A stretch of 64,000 bases of DNA from Muscardinus avellanarius (Eukaryota > Chordata > Mammalia > Rodentia > Gliridae), in the NCBI GenBank assembly GCA_963383645.1, contig OY726576.1, forward strand, positions 9,600,102 to 9,664,101, given 5' to 3'. Below, piece by piece: positions 37,321 through 48,130 of the stretch (the stretch's first letter is position 1; each line of letters opens with the position of its first letter). Made by a program: the position numbers and the translations under genes. Under the pieces are notes generated by a model. It was not told the DNA's origin. It saw nothing but the letters and a program-made list of their open reading frames with translations, and made no database searches.

Positions 37321-37399
37321 GTAGTGTCCACAAAGTAGTATTTTTAGTATTATGTATAGAAACGGGCTCATGTTTGATCACTTACATAGCTGATGTTCC

Positions 37400-37790
37400 G
37401 GACTAAAGTGTGTCTTTCCCTGAAATCATCTGTTCAGTGTAACCCTTAAAGTGACTGTGTTTGGAGATCAGGGCATTAATTATGGCTCCATGAGATCAGA
37501 AGGGCAGGACACTTATCCAATGGAACTGGTGTCCTCATAAAAAGGGGAAGAGACACGAGGGCAGTGTATGCACAGATGAGGCCACTTGAGACACAGCAAG
37601 AGGGCGACCATCTACAAACTCAGAAGCGAGGCCTCAGGACACACCACACTTGCTCACATCTGGATTTTGGGCTTTCAGTCTCCAGAACCATGAGAATAAG
37701 ATTTATTTTGTTTAAGGCGCTGAGCATGTTATTTTGTCATGGAAACTTGAGCATATGCATTTAGCCGATTTTCTGAGAGTAGGAACATAG
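37400..37790 (+). mobile_element. MLT1-type MaLR LTR
   Basis: TGACTGTGTTTGGAGATCAG, ATCCAATGGAACTGGTGTCC, TCATAAAAAGGGGAAGAG, ATTTTGGGCTTTCAGTCTCC and AGAACCATGAGAATAAG are in MLT1 order, TATA and polyadenylation regions included. Confidence 0.75.
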
Positions 37791-38301
37791 GAACGTCTGC
37801 CATGTTGTTGACTTTCTGATATTTATAATTCTTTTTACCACCCCCTCCAATCAGCAGAGTGGAATATGATCTAGGGAGAGACACTTATACCCACCCTCCA
37901 GCACAAAAAACCTGCTGCAAATATCTGAACAGAGAACTCAATTAGGTAAGTGTCTTGTGAGTGATGTCAGAATTCATGATAGGTCAGCCAGGGAGAGGCC
38001 GCAGCATGTGGACTGCGCTCCGGAATAGTTCTGAGGAGGAGTCACTTCAGGGGCCAAGACAAACCCAAATCCTTCCTTTCTGGAATTTATAGTCAAATAA
38101 GATAACAAAATAAGACAGTCCCTGCCTTCGGGGGTGAGAAAAGATTTAAAATATCACAATAATGAGGTCACAAAATGTTTTTTCCCAGGAGGAATATAAG
38201 GCATGAAATGTCACTCACCCAAGTCATTCTGACCTCATGTAGTAGGTTTCTAAAGACTCCCAGATGCCCTGAAGATCAAAACCAACCGCAGTAAAAGCTT
38301 A

Positions 38302-38387
38302 TTCCTAGGGTATAACTCAGTGGTAGAGCACTTCTCTATCATGCACAAGGGCCTGGGTTCAATCCCCAGCCCCACAGAAATGAATCA
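38302..38387 (+). mobile_element. ID SINE inside the LTR
   Basis: GGGTATAACTCAGTGGTAG, ATCATGCACAAGGGCCTGG and GTTCAATCCCCAGCCCC: near-consensus monomeric ID. Confidence 0.9.
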
Positions 38388-38616
38388 CAAAAGTGTTTTC
38401 GTATTTACTGCAATTCTTACTTAGAATATATCACACAGGACAATAGCAAATCAAGGTACAGTGCTATTCTTGTTGACCAGTGCAATTGTAGCAAGTGGAC
38501 TGCTGTAGCCTCCTTCTTACTCTATACAACTCCAGACCCCTTGCCATTGTGGGAGCACTTGTTAAGGGCAACTGTAGTTAGTGATATCTCCCTGGGTGAC
38601 CATCCTCATTTGATTT

Positions 38617-40136
38617 TTTTAAAATTTATTTTTATTGGTGCACTGTAATCACACATCACATTGGAATACAAGACTTGAGAGGATATACAAACACACATCA
38701 TCCAATTAGCCCTCATCTACTCCCATCCCATTCCCTCCCCCTCCCTCGATCCCATGCTTGTTTGGTGATTAACTTTGATACATATGTTTATGTACCTCCT
38801 GCTTTTTAAAGAGGCTCCATCCTCCCCTATTCCATACCCTCTGATTGGTCACCTTAATTGCTTCACTATAGGGCCCTTTCTATAGCTTGACCGCTTCCTG
38901 TTGTCCCTTTCCTCCTAGTTATTGCTGATTAGGGGAAGCATCTGGTTTTAATTTTCTGCGGTATTTCCCTGTGCATGCCGCGCTGCAAATACCAATCCCA
39001 CTCTTGATGGTCCCAATTGTGGCCTGGCTACCCGGTGGACTGATCCAGACCTCGCTAGCTCAAGCAGTGGCCTTGCCTCATGGGAGGCCCTGATTCTGGT
39101 CTCACTGGCCCTGACGCTGGTCTAACCCCTCAGCTGGCTCCGATCCCGGCCTCGGAGGCCCCAGCACCGGCCTTCCTCACGGCAGGCTCCAATGTTAGCC
39201 AATGGCTCCCGGCATCGGCCTAACCCCTCGGCAGGCTCCGATCCAGGCCTTGGAGGCCTCAGTAGCGGCCTTGCTTCACGGAAGGCTCCGATGCCGGCTG
39301 CTAGCCCCGGCACTGGCCTAACCCCTTGGCAGGCTCTGATCCCGGCATCCGAGAACCTGGCACCGGCCTTGCCTCACGGCAGGCTCCAATCCCAGCCTCG
39401 CTGGTTCCAGCACCGGCCTAAACCCTTGGCAGGCTCTGATCCAGGTCTCGGAGGCCTCAATAGTGGCCTTGCCTCACGGAAGGCTCTGATGCTGGCCGCT
39501 GGTCCCGGCACCAGCCTAACCCCTCGGCCGACTTCAATCGGGGCCTTGGAGGTCCTGGCACCGGCCTTGCCTCGCAGCAGACTCTAATGCAGGCTGCTGG
39601 TCCCGGCACTGGCCTAACCCCTCAGCAGGCTCCGATCCTGGCCTCGGAGGCCCCAGCACTGGCCTTGTCTCACGGCAGGCTCCGATGCCGGCCTCGCTAG
39701 CTCCAGCACCGGCCTAACGCCTCAGCAGTCTCCGATCCCAGCCTTGGAGGCCTCAATAGTGGCCTTGCCTCACGGAAGGCTACGATGCTGGCCGCTGGCC
39801 CCGGCACCGGCCTAACCCCTCAGCAGGCTCTGATCCCGGCCTCAGAGGCCCCAACACCGGCCTTGACTCATGGCAGGCTCCGATCCCAGCCACGCTGGCC
39901 CTGGCACCGGCCTGACCCCTCAGCAGGCTCCGATCCTGGCCTCGAAGGCCCCAGCACTGGCCTTGTCTCACGGCATGATCCGATCCCGGCTACACTGGCC
40001 CCAGCACCGGCCTAACCACTCAGCAGGCTCTGATCCTGGCCTCGGAGGCTCCAGCACCGGCCTTGCCTCACAACAGGCTCCAATCCCAACTTTGCTGTGT
40101 CCGTCGCCAGCCTCACCCCTCGGCAGGCTCCAATCC
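38617..40136 (-). mobile_element. Composite retroposon: CpG-rich tandem units plus L1-like 3' tail
   Basis: Seen: a 1520-bp insertion flanked by the exact 14-bp duplication TCCTCATTTGATTT (38603-38616 and 40137-40150). Read on the minus strand it begins inside GC-rich 98/100-bp tandem units (about 40136 to 39070). It continues through about 100 bp of GC-moderate linker and an AT-richer segment with a purine-rich tract (about 38705-38750). It ends in CCAATAAAAATAAATTTT, a polyadenylation signal with a short A-tail. The same 3' end occurs at 45832-45948. Known: a purine-rich tract, AATAAA, an A-tail and 7-20 bp duplications are L1 features. Inferred: either an L1 that lost its ORFs but kept a monomer-type 5' UTR, or a non-autonomous SVA-like composite moved by L1. 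It is sense-oriented relative to PLCB1 and interrupts an LTR. Confidence 0.8.
39122..40136 (-). repeat. 98/100-bp CpG-rich tandem array
   Basis: Plus-strand CTAACCCCTC-like unit starts fall at 39122, 39220, 39318, 39418, 39516, 39614, 39714, 39812, 39912, 40012 and 40112. Spacings are therefore 98, 98, 100, 98, 98, 100, 98, 100, 100 and 100. Each unit is two ~49-bp halves, one starting CTAACCCCTC and one CTTGCCTCAC, and both carry GGCAGGCTCCGATCC followed by GGCCTCG. The 2-bp length difference reflects two versions of the second half (GGCCGCTGG versus CCTCGCTGG). Units at 39220, 39418 and 39714 share CCTCAATAGTGG-like and GGAAGGCT variants. Older, degraded units extend to about 39050. Open frames across it on both strands are by-products of a stop-poor, GC-rich repeat. 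Confidence 0.92.
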
Positions 40137-40776
40137 TCCTCATTTGATTTGAATAAACTCTTTGTTTTCATATTTGGTGTGCCTTAACTTGTCTTCTCAG
40201 TTGACATTTATGGAGACCATGGCATGACCCCAAAGTGACCTTCCTCAGCAGCTCTCATCTGACTGTTCAAGGTACCAGCAACCGAACCTATTGTTCTCTG
40301 ACTCAGGGCTCAGCCAGAGGTCAGAGGTGAGTCCTCTTGGGATCCCAAGTCTCCTTTGGTTGAGACTGGGCTTTATTTGAACTGTTCCCAACTCTTCTTT
40401 GCAAGTAGGATTCCGTCTCTATAGGATGGGTCCTGCTTTTCACCTTCCTGAGCACGAGGTTCTGTTATTGTAGTTGATTAGCTAGATAAAAACAGAAATG
40501 ACTATAAAACTGGAGAGAAGCTCCTACTTGGGAATTGACCTAAATGAGCCAGCTGTCTTCCATATTCCAGAAAGAAGCCCAGCACTCCCTCCCATAGATG
40601 TGAGTACACATCTTGCTCCCGAGGTTACACATGTACCACTAGCTGCTCAAAGGGTCAGTTCAGTATCATATGATATTATCTTAGTAGCACTAGGTGAGAA
40701 AAGGCCAATGACCCAAGTACATAGGTGCATGTGCATGACCTCGAGTTGTTTTGTTTAGATTTTTTTAGGTTTTCTT

Positions 40777-40951
40777 TGGGGGGGGGGCTTCAGATTGAAC
40801 CCAGGGTCATTCTATTTCTGACCTCCACCCTATCCCTCTTTTTATTTTGAAAGAATCTCACTAAATTGCTGAGGCTGGCCTCAAACCTGTGATCCTCTTG
40901 TCTAGACCTCCCAAGTACTAGGATTATAGGCCTGTACCACAAGGCCTGGGT
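40777..40951 (-). mobile_element. B1-dID SINE, old
   Basis: ATTGAACCCAGGGTCATTC, TTTTATTTTGAAAGAATCTC and GAGGCTGGCCTCAAACCTG. Confidence 0.85.
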
Positions 40952-41284
40952 ACATACCCCCAAGCTGAAGACATCACACAGGGGTAAGACTTCCTCCGAA
41001 TGTTGGCCACCTGCCATTCCAACTCCCACCCCATCCTAACAAATGTGCTTCTGAGGAATATAAAAGGGCAGAATTGCTGGCCAGGGGAGAGCTCCAGGGA
41101 GTTAAGCTCACAAGCTTACACTAGACACACAGCCCCAGTGTGGTGGTCACATCTCAGAGAACTCCAAATTACCAAAAGTCACTCCTCAAGGCCTGAGCCT
41201 CCCCTTCAGAGATGGACAGCCTCCTTTAAAATCCCTACCTGGTTCTCTCTACACCACTTATAAAGCCTCACTTGGCTGGTAGGA

Positions 41285-42150
41285 AACCAGCCTAAGCTAA
41301 GGGTAAGCTTATTCTCCCATGGCTAAAATAGAGATCTTTGGAAATTCTAAAATTGGTACATTTGCACATTCAATTGGAAAAATTCAGTTTTAAAACCAAG
41401 CAAAAGTGTAGGAGGCTCATTTTTAAGAATACTTAAAAGCTTCTAAATACAGCTCAGAAAAATAAAGCCTCTTTCCAAAGGGGAAATAAAAAAGTCAACA
41501 AAGACTGTTTCTGAACTAACCATCTTGTAAAGCTGCTTTTCCCTTAGGCAGGCTCCTACCACCATAGCTTCTCCAGGTACTGGGCAGACTAGTGCCTGGG
41601 ATTCAGGCTTCTCCCTGCTATGGCTTGGGTGCAAATTCTGGTCAGAGAACCTAGATACTTCTGAGGACTTAGATGTGCCTCCCCTAACAAGGTGAGAGAG
41701 GCTGCTTCTGCTGAAAGCACTGTCTCTTTACATGGGACTGCAAATGAGAAAAACTCAGCACCTCTGTCGCCATTTTGCATCTATCTCCTTTGCTCTGCAT
41801 CAGACACCTTGGGTTCCAGGAATAGCAAGTTGGAGGGATATAAACATCATGTGACTGATGAGTTGAAACTACCCTCCTGGTAACAGCAACTTTTTAATAG
41901 CTGACAAGATCCTGCTGACCAATCCTGGAATAATGATCAACCAGACCTTGGGCTTGACTAAGAATGCTTGACTGTGCATATTTCTGTTCGCATTTTTCTA
42001 TGTAATCCGGCAGCTCAGGTCAGTACCCTGGAAGGCAGGGCTGGCAAGGCTGGCCCGCTGTCTCCTGCTATAGCTATACTGATTAAAGTTCCTTTTCTGT
42101 GTTTCACCATTACTTTCATTTGGTTTTGGGGATGAGTGGCCAGACCTGAT
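41285..42150 (+). mobile_element. Possible LTR of a second ERV family
   Basis: The segment ends with CTGATTAAAGTTCCTTTTC, a polyadenylation-like signal, then TTTGGTTTTGGGGATGAGTG, which resembles an LTR end followed by a TGG primer-binding region. No homologous second copy was found in the window, so the call is weak. Confidence 0.3.
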
Positions 42151-42154
42151 CTAT

Positions 42155-43635
42155 AGGGACTTCCAGAGTCAAGACTCTGGCCCAGGATTCTAGCAACAAT
42201 TATTCTCTCTCTTTTAAAAAATCTTATGAAGAGAACCTAATGCCCACAGGACTTCTCTGTGTGCTCCACGGATTCAGCAGAGGTCACTCCCTTTCTCTTT
42301 ACTAACACCTTGGAGAAATACTGACTCTGATAGAAACTGGCTGGAGCCACACCGTGGTTCTCAAAAGAACCACTTTCAACTTTCCTTGTATTTGGAAGCC
42401 ATCCCAGTGGTGAGGGTTTCTTGGGACTGTTCACTCTCATAAGTCTTCATGTCCTAGGCACCTTCTCACCAATCTCTCTGATTGTCCTGTCTGTACACAC
42501 AGAGTTTCTCCTTCTGAATTTGTTAAAAACTCCCAACATACATTTTCTTCTTTCAAAAGGGGATGTGCTTTTTAAACCTAGAGAAATTAGAGAAACCAGA
42601 ATACCCAGATTTAGACATCCTGATCATCAATAGACACTAAATGCCCTTCTCTATAAGATTTCCTTTTTAAAAGTACTGAAACTGGTAATAAATTAAAACA
42701 AAAAAAAGCTTTTGAAATTTCTAAATGTCTAAATGTCTTTTAATGGCTTTTACCAGTGTGTGCTCCCTCTGGTCAAACAGGAATTTTTAAAAAATTGTTA
42801 TTCGCCCAATTCATAAAAAGTAATCTAGTTAAAAAAAACTTCATTAGAAGGACTTGACTATCAATCTACTAAGCAGATCTCTGAAGTATAATTTTTTGAC
42901 ATTTTAGTTGGCTATTTTAAAACTCTTTATAATAGAAGTTTACATCTTATCAAGGAAATTTCCATTTCTAAGGATGTCTCACTTTTTGCATACTAACTCT
43001 TTCAACTTAAAGCTGGATAACAAGCCTCCTCTGGACCATTTTATTTTAACTGAGCCTTTATCTGTGCCCTTTTTTATCTCAACAAAATACGTGTATGTGA
43101 ATCGAAATTCTGTTCCTTTAAAAATGTTAATTTTGTTCCTTGTTTCACCAATGAATCATACCTTTAAAAATGCAAATTTAAGGTTTTCTAACTATGCAGG
43201 TGGCTTAGGGCAATCAAAAGATTGATAGTCTTAGGGGAAAATATTTATTTAAAATTTAGCCAATGAAAAGTTTAAGTGAGAGCCTGAGGATCATTGTTTT
43301 GGTCTATAGTGTTTTTACATATGTTTGTGTACACGTGTGTTTCATATTATGCCTAAATTTATATATGCTTGTCCATACATGTGTTTGTACATTGTCCACA
43401 TGTTTAAAAAAAACTAAATGAAAACTCATAAATTAAATAAAATGAACCCAAATATTTTTCAAAATTTACCTGACTTGAGAAAATTCTAAGATCATATTAT
43501 ACTAAACTAAGTACTTCTTATTAAATTTCTAGGTCATTTTTAAAGATATGAATCACTAAAACATCAATTCTTAAGCATAGGTTGAGAGCTTATGTACTTT
43601 AACATTTTATTTTATATGCCTTTAGAAAATATTTA
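42155..43635. other. AT-rich sequence without recognised gene
   Basis: Short plus-strand frames (for example 42908-43225) show no motif I can assign. Possibly decayed ERV interior, see the interval between the LTRs. Confidence 0.35.
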
Positions 43636-43640
43636 GTATA

Positions 43641-43856
43641 GCTGGGCATGGTGGCGCCCACTTATAATCCCCACGCTTGGGAGGCTGAGACAGGAGGATC
43701 GCACAGGTTTGAAGCCAGCCTCAGCTACTTAGGCTTTCAGCAACTTAGTGAGACCCTGTTTCCAAATAAATTATTTAAAAAAATGGTCTGGGAGTATAGC
43801 CTGGAGGTAGAAAGCCTCTGGGTTCCACCCCCAGTACCACCAGAAAAGAAAGAAAG

Positions 43857-43919
<63 letters not shown>
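43641..43919 (+). mobile_element. B1-dID SINE with (AT)n tail and target-site duplication
   Basis: Complete dimer with A-rich then (AT)n tail (43873-43918). Flanked by TTTAGTATA at 43632-43640 and 43920-43928. Confidence 0.95.
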
Positions 43920-43921
<2 letters not shown>

Positions 43922-44079
43922 TAGTATATTTGAATCTATTTCTACATTCAAGGGTTGTGTTATGAAAAAGTCTATATTTCCAGAAATTACAAATTGTTGT
44001 TGGTCTACTGGGGCTGTTTCACAATTGCTAAGGATTAGGATGTGGTAACTAAAACTAAAAAGTTGAATGAAAAGAGCAT

Positions 44080-44540
44080 CTGTGAGCCCAAGTTCTCCAA
44101 AGGAGCAACATCTATATTACAGATCCTGATAACTATTTGACGTTGGCTGAACAGAACACTGTGGCAACATACGCCAATCAAAAGCCAATATTATCTTGGG
44201 CTATCTTAGGCTCTTCAATAACCTAACATCTTAACTTTTGCGTCTGACCTAAAATTCTCAGGACAAATAAACAGACTTCTGGGAATGTGTCTCTAAACTA
44301 AACAGACCTCTAGCCTCACCATACCTAAAGCTAAGTGGACCATACATAAGATGACAGGCGACACCTATAGAAGAGATTGCCCCACCTTGCTGGCAGTATA
44401 AAAGGAGGTTCATTTCTTTCTATGAGTATGAACCTAACTGCTCAGCGAGCAAGTGACTTATTTTAAAACTAATACTTTAAAACATTTTCCTTATCTTCCT
44501 TCCTCCACTATTTTACCCCCCTAACCTTTGGGGAAAAAAA
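44080..44540 (+). other. Possible LTR fragment with TATA box
   Basis: AACATACGCCAATCAAAAGC (CAAT-like) lies 225 bp before GGCAGTATAAAAGGAGG. The arrangement suggests an LTR promoter, but no second copy or end was identified. Confidence 0.3.
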
Positions 44541-45436
44541 ATTATCTTTCTTACTGTGTCCTGTCATTCACAGACCTTAGTAATTAAAGACTGGTACCTT
44601 GGTTCTAAGCAACAAAATATCAAGAACACCATTTTGACATGAATTATGATTTCACCCACAGCTCAGGCTTGCATTTCCTCTTATAAAAACCCATGTTTTT
44701 CATTGTGCTTTAAGGAAACCAGGTATTTCTGAATGCTAGTTTAGTGTATTCCCCATTTGCCAGCAAATCAATGAAATTTTTTTTTTTTCCTTTTTCTCAG
44801 AACCTTGTCCATGATGATGTGAATCACTATCAGGGACAAGAACTGAACTTTCAGTATCACAACCTGCCTAACTGATGCTCCCTCCAATGTAATTGGTACA
44901 TGTATTGATTTATGATGCTCTTTTGTTCTACGACCATAAAAAGTTCTTGTAACCTCTCCCACAGTAGAGCACGTCATTCAGGGTAATTGAATTCCCATTC
45001 CCAGACCACAGTCACTCATGTTTGGTTCAGAAGAAACAATTTTCTGTTTTTCTTAAAGCCAAGTTGTTAATTTATATCAAGAATTCTATAAGTAAGGAAA
45101 GTAAGATGTGTTTTTAAAGAAATATATAAGCATGAGGATGTGTTTTGGGCAAGAAAAGTTAAAGAGTAGTTTTTATTCAAGAAAGAATCTTCTGTGGCCA
45201 AAATGAGAAGAAAAACATGACTGGACAAAAACTGAAGCAAGCTGTAAAGGGTCTGAGTAGGATATGGAAGGTTTGTGGAAGATGAATCTTATGAAAGAAA
45301 CTTTGTGTGTGACCAACCAAGTTGTCTAAAATAAAAAGGAACAATTTATAGTCTAAATTTTCCTATCAAAAATATAGCAATGCAAAACTAACTGACAGAC
45401 TCCTATGCAAAAATAAAGAGTAACTCTCATAGTAGT

Positions 45437-45478
<42 letters not shown>
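45437..45478. repeat. (TG)n microsatellite
   Basis: About 19 TG units, ending in TGCGCACG next to a SINE. Confidence 0.95.
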
Positions 45479-45481
45479 ACG

Positions 45482-45676
45482 CTGGAGGTAGAACCAAGGG
45501 GCACTCTAACTGGTAGCTACACACTCAGACCTATTTTATTTTGTTATTTGGAAGCATGGTCTTGTAAAGTTGCTGAGATACTTAGTTGCTGAGGCTGGTT
45601 TTAAACTTGTGATCCTTCTATCTATCTCAGCCCCCTGAGCACTGGGATCACAGGTGCATGCCACTATGCCTTGTCT
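45482..45676 (-). mobile_element. B1-dID SINE
   Basis: GAGGTAGAACCAAGGGGC, ACACTCAGACCTATTTTAT and a B1 half with an extra CTAT (TTCTATCTATCTCAGCC). It abuts the TG array. Confidence 0.88.
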
Positions 45677-45831
45677 AATGTATTATTGATGGGAAATACT
45701 AAAAAGGGTTTTGTTTTTTCTACTTTTTAGGTAACTGGCCTAGGAAACTAAGATTCTATATTTTAAGAAAATTCCTGTGCTTATGCTCTTATTAGGTCCT
45801 TAATACTTTAGAAAAAAATAACTTCTCAATC

Positions 45832-45948
45832 TTTTAAAAAATTTTTATTGGTGCATTGTAGTCATATATCTTAATGGGGTACAAGATGGTGGGTACATAC
45901 ATGCATACATCATCCAATTAGCCCTTACCCTATTCCCACATATCTCCT
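45832..45948 (-). mobile_element. Severely 5'-truncated L1 (3' end only)
   Basis: Minus-strand 3' end matching the tail of the composite element: plus-strand ATTTTTATTGGTGCATTGTAG near the start and CATCCAATTAGCCCTTACCC near the far end. An imperfect duplication (CTTCTCAATC / CTCCTCAATC) flanks it. It shows that this tail also exists without the CpG-rich array. Confidence 0.65.
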
Positions 45949-46202
45949 CAATCATGAAAAAGCTAAGTTTCTGTTGAAAATATATGACTTTCTGTACTTG
46001 TCTTTATATATAGTTTTTGTCATTCTTTATATTTCTTGGAAGGGTCATTTATTCAAATTGGACCTAACTTTTACTGGGTATAATATAATATTATATTAGA
46101 GTGTGAGGATTGATTATCCCAGGAGTTTAAATTTGAGATCCAGATTTTAAGTTGTTCTTTCGCTGATTATTATTGACTCTTCTGTTTTGTCTTATTTAAA
46201 CT

Positions 46203-46242
<40 letters not shown>
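46203..46242. repeat. (TG)n microsatellite
   Basis: About 20 uninterrupted TG units. Confidence 0.97.
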
Positions 46243-46244
<2 letters not shown>

Positions 46245-46541
46245 TCCCAATATATCAGAACGGTAGAAAAAAACTAAAATCATGGTGGCTCAGTGATTGG
46301 ACACGATTTGGGAATTTAATGCATTTTCAGGACTGAGACCCTCGGGAGACCCTGTGTTTATCTCTATGATCTCACCCTGGACTCATAACTGCAGCCTTTT
46401 CTTTCCCTGCTTTGCGAGATATGACTACCTAAGGTACAAGCCTTCTGAGTCACCTAGGACTCTCAGCTCTTAAGCCTTGAGAACCCACACTGGATCATCA
46501 AGGAATGCTTTCCAGAGAAAGACTTGATTTAAAAGGATAAA

Positions 46542-46981
46542 TGAGAAAAGATAGACAATGTCACAGAGAATGAGGTAACAAGACTCTTCAGCCCTAAAAG
46601 AAACATGAGACCCGAGACCACGGTGACCAATGTCATTCTGACCTAGCACAACAGGTTTCTGCGGACTCCTTGATTCCCTGAAGATAATCCTGCATTTCCT
46701 GATTCTTACCTGAAAAGTCTAATGTAGGTGACCAACAACTATTCAGTGTCTTGTGCTTGTGCTATGTTTGTCCACTAATGGAATAGTAACAAGTGATTTG
46801 CTATAATCTCCTCCTTGTTTGGTCTATTTAAAAAACAATCCAGATCTGTCAGACACATTTTGGAACACTTATTCTGGGCAACTGGAATTTGTGTTTTCTC
46901 CCCTGGTGGCCATCTTCATTTTGTCTCAAATAAACTCTTTGTTCTCTAGGTTGGTGTACCTTAACTTTCTTTCAGTGGACA
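46542..46981 (+). mobile_element. ERV-type LTR, uninterrupted relative
   Basis: About 440 bp, starting TGAGAAAAGAT and ending GTGGACA, homologous throughout to 38135-40206 but clearly diverged (roughly a quarter of positions by eye). It carries AATAAACTCTTTGTT near 46929. At 46906-46940 it reads GGCCATCTTCATTTTG and runs straight into CAAATAAACTC, so it is an empty-site model for the retroposon in the other copy. Confidence 0.7.
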
Positions 46982-47019
46982 AGACAGTGGAGTTCTTTAT
47001 CTTAACAGGAAATGTTCTC

Positions 47020-47410
47020 TGTCTTGTTGTCTTTGGGCTGCTATAAAAAAAAAATCCTGTCTAGAGTAGTCTCTAATAAGCAACACATGTATTTTTTAGA
47101 TTTTTGGAGGTTGGGAAGTTTAATATTTAGGTGGATTCAGTGTCTGGTGAGGTCCAACTTCCTTGTCTGTACGCAAAAGGCTGTCTACCTGTGTGGTCGA
47201 AAGACTGAGGAATCTCTCTGGCGTCTTACTGATAAGTGCATTAATGCTATTCATGAAGTCTCTCCTATGAATTACCTCTCAAAGGCTCTACCTGCTAATA
47301 CCATCTCCTTCAGGTTTAGGATTTTAACATATGAGTCAGGGCAGGTAGAGAGGGAAAATAATTCAGCCCATTTAGTACCAATTAAAAATATGATTTCAAT
47401 AAAATAATAA
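47020..47410 (-). mobile_element. MaLR LTR (MST/MLT1-like)
   Basis: CTTTGGGCTGCTATAAAAAA, TTTTTGGAGGTTGGGAAG, GATTCAGTGTCTGGTGAGG, TGCATTAATGCTATTCATG and AATACCATCTCCTTCAGG are the reverse of a typical MaLR LTR. Confidence 0.75.
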
Positions 47411-47764
47411 AAATAGAGAAAAGGAAGCCTGAGCAAGGAGCATTAGGAAGCCTCACTAGGAACCTGGAAATAACAAATATGAGATGTCTTTAAAGAATTC
47501 CTTTTTTGTCTATCCAGAGAATAACAGAGCTAGGTAGAGTAAGAAAAACTGCCCCTATCACAAATTCTACAAAAGTTAATTTCTGAATAAATTTTGCTTT
47601 ATTTCCAACTCATTATACAAATGTAAAATATACAAGCAATATCAGTTGGTTTATTTTCAGCTCTGTTTGTGGGAATTTAATTATTTATACAATAATTAAA
47701 TTCAATCCGGTAGGAAATAAAATTGTTACAGGCTATTTCTTTGTTGTTTGGTATGTTTTTTTTT

Positions 47765-48130
47765 TTGTTGTTGTTGTTACTATTTCTATTGCTGCTACAT
47801 CAAGTTACCGCAAAGTCAGTGTCTTGAAACAACACAACTTTACTATTTTATACTTTTATGGGTCAGAAGTCTGACATGGGCTGATCGGGGTGCCTCCAGG
47901 GTACATTCCTTTCTGAAGGCCCTAGGAAAAAGTCTGTCCCTTAGCCTTATACAGGCTCTAGGGACTGCCTGCATTTATTGGATATTGACCCCTCTTTGAC
48001 AAAGCTGGCAACATTGAACTCCATCCTTCTCATCCTGATGTTGCTCCAATCTCTCTCCTGAATCCTTCTTCGAATACTTTTAAGGACCTTCAATATTATA
48101 TTAGGCCCACATGGATAATATAGTGGGGTA
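47765..48130 (-). mobile_element. MLT1-type MaLR LTR
   Basis: ATTGCTGCTACATCAAGTTA, GTGTCTTGAAACAACACAAC, GGGTCAGAAGTCTGACATGG, ACATTCCTTTCTGAAGGCCC and ACTTTTAAGGACCTTCAATA, up to GGCCCACATGGATAAT, in reverse MLT1 order. The end merges into a 33-bp minisatellite. Confidence 0.75.

Larger units (their letters stand above)
38135..40206 (+). mobile_element. ERV-type LTR interrupted by an ID element and the composite retroposon
   Basis: Starts TGAGAAAAGAT and ends in TTGACA. It matches the LTR at 46542-46981 in order and spacing, including GTCATTCTGACCT, AGGTTTCT, CCTGAAGAT, the AATAAACTCTTTGTT polyadenylation region and GTGTACCTTAACTT-like U5. Without the 1.5-kb insertion and the ID element it would be about 450 bp, the length of its partner. 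The family name is uncertain. Confidence 0.7.
40207..46541 (+). other. Interval between the two related LTRs, possibly decayed ERV interior
   Basis: The flanking LTRs share orientation and are 6.3 kb apart, the spacing of a provirus, but I found no gag, pol or env motif in the short frames here. 40207-40760 directly follows the first LTR and may be leader-like. TATA-like TATAAAAG motifs near 41057 and 44397 suggest further LTR pieces. SINEs (40777, 43641, 45482), an L1 end (45832) and two GT arrays interrupt it. Two solo LTRs with unrelated DNA between remains equally possible. Confidence 0.3.

Noticed and set aside
39192..39587. 131-codon open frame with periodic Pro/Ala/Gly-rich peptide
   Set aside because: It follows the 98/100-bp tandem units. 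Other frames over the array are open too, so this is repeat composition, not a gene.
39122..40136. Possible CRISPR array or satellite block
   Set aside because: Units are contiguous without unique spacers, in a mammalian intron, and the array is bounded by a retroposition duplication.
41692..43225. Short frames as retroviral proteins
   Set aside because: Position between two LTRs is suggestive, but no Gag, protease, reverse transcriptase or envelope motif could be read.
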